Positions 31,979 through 40,039 of a stretch of DNA of 64,000 nt are shown piece after piece. The translations under genes and the position numbers were made by a program. Numbering within the stretch: the stretch's first letter is position 1; each line of letters opens with the position of its first letter. Below the pieces are notes generated by a model. It saw nothing but the letters and a program-made list of their open reading frames with translations. It did not search any database and had not been told where the DNA came from. The DNA is from JBCAXA01 sp038534295 (GTDB lineage: Bacteria; Pseudomonadota; Gammaproteobacteria; Steroidobacterales; Woeseiaceae). The stretch spans positions 1 to 64,000 of the forward strand of contig JBCAXA010000002.1 in NCBI GenBank assembly GCA_038534295.1, in the 5' to 3' direction.

Positions 31979-34420
31979 ATGGACGCAACGTACGACCCAG
32001 CCACGATAGAGGCTGAGGCGCAAAAGTACTGGCACGACAACCGCAGTTTCGAGGTCGACGAGAAACCGGGTGCCGACAAGTTTTATTGCCTGACGATGTT
32101 CCCTTATCCGTCGGGCAAGCTCCACATGGGGCACGTCCGCGTTCTGACGATCTCTGATGTCATCGCAAGGTTCCATCGCATGCAGGGCCGACACGTGCTG
32201 CAACCGATGGGTTGGGATGCCTTCGGAATGCCGGCCGAAAACGCGGCCATTAAGCACGATCTTGCGCCGTCGGATTGGACCTACGCAAACATCGATCAGA
32301 TGCGCGCGCAAATGGATCGGCTCGGTTTCGCGTACGACTGGTCACGTGAGCTGACGACCTGTCGTCCCGAGTACTATCGCTGGGAGCAGTGGTTGTTTAC
32401 CAAGCTGTTCGAAAAGGGCTTGGTGTACCGACAGAACTCGGTCGTCAACTGGGACCCAGTTGATCAGACGGTGCTCGCCAACGAACAGGTCATTGACGGT
32501 CGTGGCTGGCGATCGGGCGCACTGGTCGAACGTCGCGAGATTCCGCAGTGGTTCATGCGGATCACTGCCTATGCCGATGAGCTGCTCGATGAACTCGACC
32601 GTATGGACGGCTGGCCGACCTCCGTTCGCACGATGCAACGCAATTGGATCGGACGGTCGGAAGGCATCGAAATCAGTTTTGACGTCGTCGATCACGACGA
32701 GCCGTTGACGGTCTACACGACGAGGCCCGATACGCTGTACGGAGCCACCTACCTCGCGGTGGCCGCTGAACACCCGCTGGCCGTCGAAGCGGCCGCTGAT
32801 CGACCTGAACTCGCCGCCTTCTTGCAGGAGTGCCAGCAAACCGCATCGTCGGAAGCGGTGCTGGAGACCATGGCGAAAAAGGGCATGCCGCTCGGGATCG
32901 ATGTCGTGCATCCGTTGACCGGCGAACGCGTGCCGCTGTGGGTTGCGAACTTTGTGTTGATGGCCTACGGCACCGGCGCCGTGATGGCGGTGCCGGCACA
33001 CGACCAGCGCGATTGGGAGTTTGCGCGGCAATACGATCTGCCGATTCGCCAGGTTATCGAGCCGGCTGACGGCAGCGCTGTCGATATCGATGCTGCGGCC
33101 TGGACGAGCAAAGAGGGTCGCTGTATCAACTCAGATCGTTTCGACGGGCTGGCTTTCCAGGAGGCGTTCGACGCGATTGCCGATCAGCTCGAAGCCGACG
33201 GGCGCGGTCGTCGCACGATTAACTACCGACTGCGTGACTGGGGTGTTTCGCGACAGCGTTACTGGGGAACGCCGATTCCCATCATCTACTGCGATCATTG
33301 CGGTGCGGTGCCCGTTCCGGAGGAAGACCTGCCGGTGGTGTTGCCGGAGGGTCTGAAAGTCACCGGCGCCGGTTCACCGCTCGTCACGCACGAGGCGTTC
33401 GTCTCGGTGCCGTGCCCGACGTGTGGCAGACCGGCCCGTCGGGAGACGGACACCTTCGATACCTTCGTTGAATCGTCCTGGTATTTCGCGCGCTACGCGT
33501 CACCGGACGCCGATCGAATGGTCGACGAGCGCGAGGCGTATTGGATGCCTGTCGATCAGTACATCGGCGGCGTCGAACACGCAATCTTGCACTTGTTGTA
33601 CGCTCGTTTTTTCCAAAAACTGATGCGCGACGTCGGCCTATCGACCGTCGACGAGCCGTTCGCGCGACTGCTGACTCAGGGTATGGTGCTTAAGGACGGC
33701 GCCAAGATGTCCAAGAACAAGGGCAATACCGTCGATCCGCAGGAATTGGTTGACCGCTACGGCGCCGATACAGTGCGGCTGTTCATGATTTTCGCGGCGC
33801 CGCCCGAGCAATCGTTGGAATGGTCGGACGACGGTGTCGCCGGTTCGTCACGCTTTCTGAAGCGGCTGTGGAACGCGGTGCACACGCACGTGAGCAGCGA
33901 CACTCCGGTCGCTGGTGCACTCAGCGATAGCGGCAAAGACGTGCGCCGTAAAACACACGAAACCATCGCCAAAGTCGGCGACGACTACGGTCGCCGGATG
34001 ACGTTCAACACTGCGGTCGCGGCCGTCATGGAGCTGACCAATGCGATTGGTCGCTTTGATCCGGCCACAAAAGACGATCACGACGCACGCCAAGAAGCGC
34101 TAGAGGCCGCGGTGCTGATGCTGACGCCGGTCGTGCCACATATCGCGCACGGTCTTTGGCACGATCTGGGACATGCTGAGCCGGTCATCGATGCGCCGTG
34201 GCCAGTGGTCGACGAGACCGCACTCGAGCGCGATGAAATGGAAATCGTGCTGCAGGTCAATGGCAAGCTGCGTGGCCGCCTGCGCGTGCCCACCGATGCG
34301 TCGCGCGACGCAATCATCGACGCCGCACAGGCCGATGAGAACGTGCAACGGTTCGTGCAGGATCAAGCCGTACGCAAAACCATTTACGTTCCCGGCAAGC
34401 TGGTGAACCTTGTCGTATAG
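31979..34420 (+). CDS. leuS: Leucine--tRNA ligase, compact form
   Basis: LeuRS (813 aa; E. coli 860). HMGH is at 49-52 and the CP1 editing domain is present (TTRPDTLYGATYLAVAAEHP; AYGTGAVMAVPAHDQRDW). The KMSKS loop reads KMSKN at 576-580. Between GMVL and the KMSKN loop E. coli carries a leucine-specific domain of about 45 residues; here the text runs GMVLKDGAKMSKNKGN, so that domain is absent and accounts for the whole length difference. The anticodon-binding and C-terminal domains (VQNGK-like QVNGKLRGRL, VPGKLVNLVV) are intact. Overlaps lptE by 11 bp. Confidence 0.96.
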   Translation: MDATYDPATIEAEAQKYWHDNRSFEVDEKPGADKFYCLTMFPYPSGKLHMGHVRVLTISDVIARFHRMQGRHVLQPMGWDAFGMPAENAAIKHDLAPSDWTYANIDQMRAQMDRLGFAYDWSRELTTCRPEYYRWEQWLFTKLFEKGLVYRQNSVVNWDPVDQTVLANEQVIDGRGWRSGALVERREIPQWFMRITAYADELLDELDRMDGWPTSVRTMQRNWIGRSEGIEISFDVVDHDEPLTVYTTRPDTLYGATYLAVAAEHPLAVEAAADRPELAAFLQECQQTASSEAVLETMAKKGMPLGIDVVHPLTGERVPLWVANFVLMAYGTGAVMAVPAHDQRDWEFARQYDLPIRQVIEPADGSAVDIDAAAWTSKEGRCINSDRFDGLAFQEAFDAIADQLEADGRGRRTINYRLRDWGVSRQRYWGTPIPIIYCDHCGAVPVPEEDLPVVLPEGLKVTGAGSPLVTHEAFVSVPCPTCGRPARRETDTFDTFVESSWYFARYASPDADRMVDEREAYWMPVDQYIGGVEHAILHLLYARFFQKLMRDVGLSTVDEPFARLLTQGMVLKDGAKMSKNKGNTVDPQELVDRYGADTVRLFMIFAAPPEQSLEWSDDGVAGSSRFLKRLWNAVHTHVSSDTPVAGALSDSGKDVRRKTHETIAKVGDDYGRRMTFNTAVAAVMELTNAIGRFDPATKDDHDARQEALEAAVLMLTPVVPHIAHGLWHDLGHAEPVIDAPWPVVDETALERDEMEIVLQVNGKLRGRLRVPTDASRDAIIDAAQADENVQRFVQDQAVRKTIYVPGKLVNLVV

Positions 34421-34895
34421 CCGGCATTTGGCGCTGGCGTTGGCGCTGCTGCTCGCCGGCTGTGGATTTCAGCTGGTTGGATCTCTCGGTGAGATTGACG
34501 TTACCCCGCCGGTATATATTTCGGCGGCCGATCGCTACACGCCGTTTTATCTCGGTGTCGAGCAGCGACTTCGCAATAGCGGTATCGCGACTACCGAAGA
34601 TCTGAACGCCGCTACGTCCATACTGGCAATTCGCCGTGACGATACGGGGCAGCGTGTACTCAGCGTGTCAGCCAACAACGTGCCACGGGAGTACGAGGTC
34701 TTCTACACCGTTTCGTACGATCTAACCGTTGCCGGCAACATTACGGCGGTAGCGACCGATCTGACGTTGACGCGTGACTACACATGGAACGAGAGCCAGG
34801 TGCTCGGCAAGGCGCGCGAGGAACGTATCATTCGCGACGACCTCGCTACGTTGCTCATTGATGATTTCGTGCGGCGCGCGGCCGGACAACGATAA
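34410..34895 (+). CDS. lptE: LPS-assembly lipoprotein LptE
   Basis: LptE (161 aa) is the outer-membrane lipoprotein that plugs the LptD barrel in lipopolysaccharide export. It has a short signal peptide with lipobox LAGC (Cys18, LLLAGCGFQLVG) and the characteristic LREEVFYTVSYDLTV-like strands (PREYEVFYTVSYDLTV). TTG start at 34410, inside the leuS end (11-bp overlap); any later start would destroy the signal peptide. leuS-lptE is the usual pair. However, holA, which normally follows, is 7 kb away at 41893. Confidence 0.9.
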   Translation: MSYSRHLALALALLLAGCGFQLVGSLGEIDVTPPVYISAADRYTPFYLGVEQRLRNSGIATTEDLNAATSILAIRRDDTGQRVLSVSANNVPREYEVFYTVSYDLTVAGNITAVATDLTLTRDYTWNESQVLGKAREERIIRDDLATLLIDDFVRRAAGQR

Positions 34896-34904
34896 TCGAA
34901 CATC

Positions 34905-35387
34905 GTGAAGACCGTCGCCGATCTCGATCGTGACGCGCTCGAGCGTTTTGCTGTGGGCTTTGGTTTCGAGCTGCGTGTCGTTGCTGACGACGTGGCTATT
35001 CCCGGCAGCTATTGGGGTGCGCCGGAAGCCGGTCTCGAAGGCAACGCAGTCATCGTGCAACACGCCACGCCGATCCATTCGCTGCTGCATGAAACGTCCC
35101 ATTGGCTGATGTGCACGCCAGAGCGGCGCGCCCAGCTGTTCGTCGATGCCGGTGGCACAGACGCCGAGGAAGAGGCCGTGTGCGCGCTACAGCTCGAGTT
35201 GGCCGGGCGATTGCCGGCATACAGTGGCGACGAGTGTCTCGCCGACATGGACGCGTGGGGATACAGTTTTCGCCAGGGGCATGCGGCAGCCTGGTTACGC
35301 GAGGATGGGCCGCTCGCAAGGCGTCGCTGGCCCGCGCACGTACACGCCGCACTCAACGGTCGAGGTAGCGTTCCAGCCAGGCGCTGA
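34905..35387 (+). CDS. HExxH-motif protein, EpmC-like
   Basis: A 160-aa protein with the motif HETSHW (H62-E63-T64-S65-H66), followed by conserved acidic residues (TDAEEEAVCALQLELAG, 85-101). EpmC (YfcM), the E. coli elongation factor P hydroxylase, has a similar HExSHW motif and size, which makes it the closest family I recognise. The HExxH with a downstream Glu would equally suit a small zincin-type metallopeptidase. No partner genes (efp, epmA, epmB) are in the window. GTG start 9 bp after lptE. Its end overlaps the convergent S9-like gene by 35 bp. Confidence 0.6.
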   Translation: MKTVADLDRDALERFAVGFGFELRVVADDVAIPGSYWGAPEAGLEGNAVIVQHATPIHSLLHETSHWLMCTPERRAQLFVDAGGTDAEEEAVCALQLELAGRLPAYSGDECLADMDAWGYSFRQGHAAAWLREDGPLARRRWPAHVHAALNGRGSVPARR

Positions 35388-37395
35388 CCGCAAGGCGTCG
35401 CTGGCGTTGCGCAGTCGGCGTGGTATCAGCGCGGTCCGCGGGCTCGATGACGAGCAGCTCGCTCGCGATGCCGAGGCGCTGCAGAGCGCCAAAGGTCGCA
35501 AGGCTCTGCGCTGGCGGCATCGGGCTGTAGCTTGCGTCGTGCAGGACGAGCATCGGCGTCGTCCAATCGGCGACCGCGCGCGCCGGATTCTGGCTTTCGT
35601 AACTGGCCGTGGCGGCATGATATGGCCCGTCGAACAGGTACTCGATCCCAGCCATCGATGCGGTCGTGTACGCCGCCATTCGCAGATCAAAAATGCCGCT
35701 GTCGCTGACCAGACAGCGAAAGCCATCTTGCCAGTGGCCGGCAATCCAATTAACGAGGTAAGCGCCGTACCCGCTGCCTATCGCGCAAAGCCGTTCGCTA
35801 TCGAGCCACGGATAGCGCTCGACCGCCGCAGCGAGGCCGCGACGCAAATCGGTGACGGCGCCGGTGGCCGCCGCGCTGCGTAGTGCGGCCATGTGCGCGC
35901 GTCCGTACCCGTCGGCACCGCGGTGATCGATCATCAGCACGGCATAACCGGCTGCGGCAAAACGCTGCGGGTGCCAGCGCGCAGAAAATCGGTCAGCAAG
36001 GCTGCCATGGACCGCTTCGCGCAGCAGTACGACACCGGGTACCGAGCGCACGCCGTCATGACCGGGCGGGCGCATTAGAAACCCGAACAGGGTCTCGCCA
36101 TCTGGGCCACTGAAGCGAAACTGCTCGTAGACACCGAAAGTCGTATCGTCGAGTCGAGTCGCATTGATCGACGTGAGCTGGTACAGGGCACTGTCTTCTG
36201 CACCGATTCGGTACAGCTCGATTGGCCGGTGAAACGAATCCATCGCGGCAATCGGTCCGCGCGACGAGTCGACCACGTCACTGACCCAACCGAACGCGGT
36301 GCGTGGCTCGACGACACCTGTGGCAAGGTCGATTTCGAACAAACGCTGCCGACCTTCATCGCGGGCGATGGCATATAGCCGATTCGGGTCGCGGGTAGCG
36401 ATGAGCTTTGACGGCGACCGGTCCCAACCGTCAGCAACGATCGTCTCTGAGCTTGAGCTGCCAGCGCGGCGACGTATGCGCCGGCTGGCCGCCGGCGACG
36501 GTGCATCCGCCGTCGCCGCAGCCCCGCTCAACCAAACCAGGTCGCCATTCGGCAGGTACGTCGGTGCGACATCGGCGGCCGGGCTGTCTGCGGTCAAGTT
36601 GCGCAGGCGCCCGCCGCTGAGGCGCACCGAGTAAAGATCAAAGTTTCCCGTCCACGCCTGATCTTCATCGGCGAGCGCGGCGCTAAATACCAAGGCATCG
36701 CTGCGCGGTGACACCGCCACAGCGTCGAGACGCTCGGTGCGTATGGGCACGTCGGCGTCGAGCGCCGCGGTCAGGTCAACGGCTGGGCCATTCGGCAGGC
36801 CGTCGTCACCAAGGGCAAACGCAAACAGACCGCTGTGCAAATCGTTCGCCGCGGCGCTGTCGACGGGCAGACGGTCGACACGGGCGAGCGCCGGCGCGTC
36901 CTGCCGCCCATCCGCGCTGCACGCAAAGTCGGTACCGCAGCGTTTCAGGGTTCGCAGCTGAACGACCAGGTGTGCGCCATCCGGTGCCAGGCGAAATCCG
37001 AGCACTGGCAGCGGCAAGCGTGTTACGGGCTCAGCATCTCCGCCGGCAACGTGCAGCCGGAACACTTGCGCCGATCCACTGCGATCGGAAAGAAAGTGAA
37101 TCCATTGGCCGTCCGGTGAAAATTGCGCGGCTCGGTCGTTGCTGTCGCCGCCGGTCAGGCGCCACGGCTCGCTCTGCGGTTCGTCAAGCCGCAGTTGCCA
37201 CAGACTGACGCGCCGGCGATCGGCGTCGGCATCCGTTTCGACCGACGAAAATACGAGCCGAGTTTCGTCGGGCGACAACGCTGGATCGTCAATGCCGACG
37301 AGTGCGTCGAGTTGCTCCGCCGTCAGGCCGCGCGCCGCCGCGCTGCCGGCCATGAGCAGCAGTGCAAGACTAAAGAATCGTTGGATTCGGCGCAT
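35353..37395 (-). CDS. Exported S9 peptidase homologue lacking the catalytic triad
   Basis: A 680-aa protein of the prolyl oligopeptidase (S9) architecture: signal peptide (RRIQRFFSLALLLMAGSAAARG), N-terminal beta-propeller (about 30-400) and a C-terminal alpha/beta-hydrolase fold (about 430-680). Landmarks of the fold are kept (RGADGYGRAH, the nucleophile-elbow region), but the active residues are not. The elbow reads GSGYGAY (540-546) instead of GxSYGGY, putting Gly542 at the nucleophile. HDASYSPMP replaces HGxxDxxVP (Tyr623 at the Asp). The IEPADRA end puts Arg655 where the His should be, and no histidine occurs after residue 619. The frame is intact, so this looks like a pseudoenzyme, not a decayed gene. 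Start ATG 37395 (37401 also possible), overlapping hisI. Confidence 0.8.
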   Translation of the reverse strand: MRRIQRFFSLALLLMAGSAAARGLTAEQLDALVGIDDPALSPDETRLVFSSVETDADADRRRVSLWQLRLDEPQSEPWRLTGGDSNDRAAQFSPDGQWIHFLSDRSGSAQVFRLHVAGGDAEPVTRLPLPVLGFRLAPDGAHLVVQLRTLKRCGTDFACSADGRQDAPALARVDRLPVDSAAANDLHSGLFAFALGDDGLPNGPAVDLTAALDADVPIRTERLDAVAVSPRSDALVFSAALADEDQAWTGNFDLYSVRLSGGRLRNLTADSPAADVAPTYLPNGDLVWLSGAAATADAPSPAASRRIRRRAGSSSSETIVADGWDRSPSKLIATRDPNRLYAIARDEGRQRLFEIDLATGVVEPRTAFGWVSDVVDSSRGPIAAMDSFHRPIELYRIGAEDSALYQLTSINATRLDDTTFGVYEQFRFSGPDGETLFGFLMRPPGHDGVRSVPGVVLLREAVHGSLADRFSARWHPQRFAAAGYAVLMIDHRGADGYGRAHMAALRSAAATGAVTDLRRGLAAAVERYPWLDSERLCAIGSGYGAYLVNWIAGHWQDGFRCLVSDSGIFDLRMAAYTTASMAGIEYLFDGPYHAATASYESQNPARAVADWTTPMLVLHDASYSPMPPAQSLATFGALQRLGIASELLVIEPADRADTTPTAQRQRRLAVSAWLERYLDR

Positions 37396-37867
37396 CGCCA
37401 TAGACGTCGGTCGGGTCGAAGACTTTCTCGGTCTCCGTAAACTCGAGATCGACAGCGCCATTGTCCTGGCGATCGGCGAACTCGTTACCCACCGGGATGC
37501 GGCGATAAAAACAAGAGCGGTAACCCACATGGCAGCTCGCGCCGCCAATGACGTCGACCCGCAGCCAGACGCAATCCTGATCGTCATCGATGAGACATTC
37601 GCGCACTTTTTGAACCAGTCCGCTGGTCGCGCCTTTGTGCCAAAGCACTCGCCGCGAGCGGCTGAAATAGTGTGCTTCGCCAGTGGCAATGGTGCGCTCG
37701 AGGGCTTCGGCGTTCATGTAGCCCTGCATCAGGACTTCGCCGGAATCGGCGTCGGTCGTAACGACGGGGATTAGCCCGTGTTCGTCGAATTTCGGCGCGA
37801 AATCGGTACTTTCTTCAACTTGTTCGACGCTGCGACGCGCCTGGAACTGGGGTCGGTCGGCGGCCAT
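37370..37867 (-). CDS. hisI: Phosphoribosyl-AMP cyclohydrolase
   Basis: A single-domain HisI (165 aa) that opens the purine ring of PR-AMP, step 3 of histidine synthesis. Motifs: DADSGEVLMQGYMNAEAL, SRRVLWHKGATSGLVQKV, the acidic DDDQDCVWLRVD, and the zinc-ligand cysteines in CHVGYRSCFYR. There is no HisE (pyrophosphohydrolase) domain, and no other his gene is in the window, so the gene is detached from a his operon. The N-terminus carries about 20 extra residues. It is divergent from cysS and overlaps the downstream S9-like gene by 26 bp, so the two are probably cotranscribed. Confidence 0.93.
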   Translation of the reverse strand: MAADRPQFQARRSVEQVEESTDFAPKFDEHGLIPVVTTDADSGEVLMQGYMNAEALERTIATGEAHYFSRSRRVLWHKGATSGLVQKVRECLIDDDQDCVWLRVDVIGGASCHVGYRSCFYRRIPVGNEFADRQDNGAVDLEFTETEKVFDPTDVYGDAPNPTIL

Positions 37868-37957
37868 GGCTATCCGCTATGCTGTCCTAAGATCGCACAG
37901 TATAAGCCGCCCGCGGCCTGCTATCATTCGCCGCTGCCTAACCACCTTAATCTTTCG

Positions 37958-39328
37958 ATGAAGCTCACGCTGCATGACACGCTGGCAGGGGAGAAGCGCC
38001 GCTTTGAGCCGTTGGCTCCCGGCCAGGTCACGATGTATCTCTGCGGCCCGACGGTCTACAACTACGCGCACATCGGTAATGCGCGTCCGGCGGTCGTCTT
38101 TGACGTGCTCGCGCGGCTGCTGCGGCGCGAGTACCAGCTGACGTTTGCTCGCAACCTCACGGATGTCGACGACAAGATCAATCAGGCGTCGATAGAGACG
38201 GGCCGACCGATCGAAGAAATTACCGCGAAATTCATCGCCGCGTACAACGAAGACATGGGCGCGCTTGGCGTCCTGCCGCCGGATATCGAGCCGAGAGCGA
38301 CTGAACATATTGGCGCGATGATCGCGATGATCGAGCGTCTGATCGATGGCGGCTACGCTTACGAAGCCGACGGACACGTTCTGTTTGAAGTCGATCGCTA
38401 CAACGACTATGGCGATCTGTCACGGCGCGATACGGCGGAGATGCTAGCTGGCGCTCGTGTTGAAGTAGCACCTTACAAGCGTTCGGCCGGCGACTTTGTG
38501 CTGTGGAAACCGTCGTCTCCGGAGTTGCCGGGTTGGGACAGTCCATGGGGTCGAGGGCGTCCCGGCTGGCACCTCGAGTGTTCGGCAATGTGCCTAAATC
38601 ACCTCGGGCCGGTTATCGACATTCACTGCGGTGGTGCGGATCTGGTGTTTCCGCATCACGAGAACGAAGTTGCGCAAAGCCGTTGTGCGAATGGCACGGA
38701 CTCGCTCGCGCGCTACTGGCTGCACAACGGTTACCTGAACATCGACAACACCAAGATGTCCAAATCGCTCGGCAATGTTTTTCTCGTACGCGAGCTGCTC
38801 GCCGAGAACCCGGGCGAAGTGCTGCGTCTGGCCCTGCTGTCGGCGCACTATCGGCAGCCGTTGGATTGGAGCGCGACGCTGTTAGCCGATTCGCGTCGCA
38901 AGCTCGATCGGCTGTATGGCGCGTTACGCAACGCTGGCGATCCGTCGGCTGGCGACGAGCCGGCGACCGCCGTGCTCGAAGCGCTGGCGGACGACATCAA
39001 TACACCTGCCGCTATCGCCGAGTTGTTTGAGATCGCGCGGGCGATCAACCGGTCTGAAGACGACGCCGAACGCGTTGCGCTGGCCGCTACGCTGCGCGCC
39101 AGCGGCGCGCTGTTAGGCTTGTTGGGCTCGACGGCCGCCGACTGGTTCGGGACCGGCGCGAGCGCCAACGGGGTCGCGAGCGGCGACATTGAGCAGTTAC
39201 TGGCTGAACGCGAGCGCGCCAAAGCGGACAAAGACTATTCGCGAGCCGATGCCATTCGCGATCAGCTGACCGAGGCCGGTATCCTTGTCGAAGACACGCC
39301 GAGCGGGCCGCGCTGGCGCCGGCGTTAA
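37958..39328 (+). CDS. cysS: Cysteine--tRNA ligase
   Basis: CysRS (456 aa) is a class Ia synthetase. The HIGH-type motif HIGN is at 38-41. Cys29, the first zinc ligand, is in LCGPTVYNYAHIG. The later ligands are in SAMCLNHLG and GGADLVFPHHENE. KMSKS is at 266-270, as in E. coli. The start is ATG 37958; the frame is open further upstream but that part overlaps hisI on the other strand. sufE follows 41 bp after the stop. Confidence 0.97.
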   Translation: MKLTLHDTLAGEKRRFEPLAPGQVTMYLCGPTVYNYAHIGNARPAVVFDVLARLLRREYQLTFARNLTDVDDKINQASIETGRPIEEITAKFIAAYNEDMGALGVLPPDIEPRATEHIGAMIAMIERLIDGGYAYEADGHVLFEVDRYNDYGDLSRRDTAEMLAGARVEVAPYKRSAGDFVLWKPSSPELPGWDSPWGRGRPGWHLECSAMCLNHLGPVIDIHCGGADLVFPHHENEVAQSRCANGTDSLARYWLHNGYLNIDNTKMSKSLGNVFLVRELLAENPGEVLRLALLSAHYRQPLDWSATLLADSRRKLDRLYGALRNAGDPSAGDEPATAVLEALADDINTPAAIAELFEIARAINRSEDDAERVALAATLRASGALLGLLGSTAADWFGTGASANGVASGDIEQLLAERERAKADKDYSRADAIRDQLTEAGILVEDTPSGPRWRRR

Positions 39329-39369
39329 CGACGTTGTTGCGGCCAAACTACGCCGTCGGAAACTTACCA

Positions 39370-39798
39370 GTGACCACGATCGACGACACCGAATCTGAAT
39401 TGATCGATGAATTCCAGCTGCTCGATGGTTGGATGGACCGCTATCAGTATCTGATCGACCTGGGTCGGCGCCTGCCCGAACTCGACGTTGCCGACAAGCT
39501 GGATGAGAACCGATTGGCCGGCTGTCAGTCTCAAGTCTGGCTCGCTTCGGAGTATCGCGATGGCCGGGTGCATTTCCGAGCGGCCAGCGATGCGGCGATC
39601 GTCTCGGGGCTAATCGCGCTGCTGATGCGTATCTACGACCAGCGTACGCCGGCAGAAATCATCGCAACCGAACCACGCTTCGTACGCGAGCTCGCGTTCG
39701 ACGAGCACTTGAGTCCGACGCGCAGCAATGGCCTGGCCGCAATGCTCGCGGCGATCAAGCAACACGCTGCCGGGTACCTCAATGCCCCGGCGGCGTAG
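39370..39798 (+). CDS. sufE: Cysteine desulfuration protein SufE
   Basis: SufE (142 aa; E. coli 138) accepts persulfide sulfur from a SufS-type cysteine desulfurase and passes it to the scaffold for iron-sulfur assembly. The acceptor cysteine is Cys52 in LAGCQSQVWLAS. The rest follows the family (SDAAIVSGLIALLMRIYDQRTPAEI; LSPTRSNGLAAMLAAIK). GTG at 39370 is chosen; TTG 39334 would add 12 residues, and neither has a clear RBS. No suf operon is present here, so it may work with a desulfurase encoded elsewhere. Confidence 0.9.
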   Translation: MTTIDDTESELIDEFQLLDGWMDRYQYLIDLGRRLPELDVADKLDENRLAGCQSQVWLASEYRDGRVHFRAASDAAIVSGLIALLMRIYDQRTPAEIIATEPRFVRELAFDEHLSPTRSNGLAAMLAAIKQHAAGYLNAPAA

Positions 39799-40039
39799 CA
39801 GTCTGGCAGCCAGTGCGGCGATTGGTCTGATTCGATTCTACCAACGCTTCGTTTCACCGTTCTTTGCCAGCCATTGTCGGTTTCAGCCTACATGCTCGGC
39901 GTATGCCGTCGAAGCGATTGAGCGCCATGGGGCAGCGCGCGGGAGTTGGCTAGCGATTCGTCGTATCGGTCGCTGCCACCCGTGGGGCGGCCAAGGCTAC
40001 GATCCGGTGCCTGAATCCCGTGACGAACCGAGCCTATGA
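39782..40039 (+). CDS. yidD: Membrane protein insertion efficiency factor YidD
   Basis: YidD (85 aa) is a small membrane-associated protein that aids YidC-dependent insertion. The signature IRFYQRFVSPFFASHCRFQPTCSAYAVEAIERHG...RCHPWGGQGYDPVP is complete. It is usually next to rnpA and yidC; here it lies away from that locus, overlapping the end of sufE by 17 bp and the start of the next gene by 20 bp. Start ATG 39782 (MPRRRSSLAASAA). Confidence 0.93.
   Translation: MPRRRSSLAASAAIGLIRFYQRFVSPFFASHCRFQPTCSAYAVEAIERHGAARGSWLAIRRIGRCHPWGGQGYDPVPESRDEPSL

Noticed and set aside
35353..37395. Reading the S9-like gene as a decayed pseudogene
   Set aside because: The frame is open over 680 codons with a signal peptide and conserved fold motifs, and the substitutions are confined to the active site, which points to a maintained pseudoenzyme.
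37370..37867. HisIE bifunctional enzyme
   Set aside because: The protein ends shortly after the cyclohydrolase domain (165 aa); no HisE pyrophosphohydrolase domain is present.
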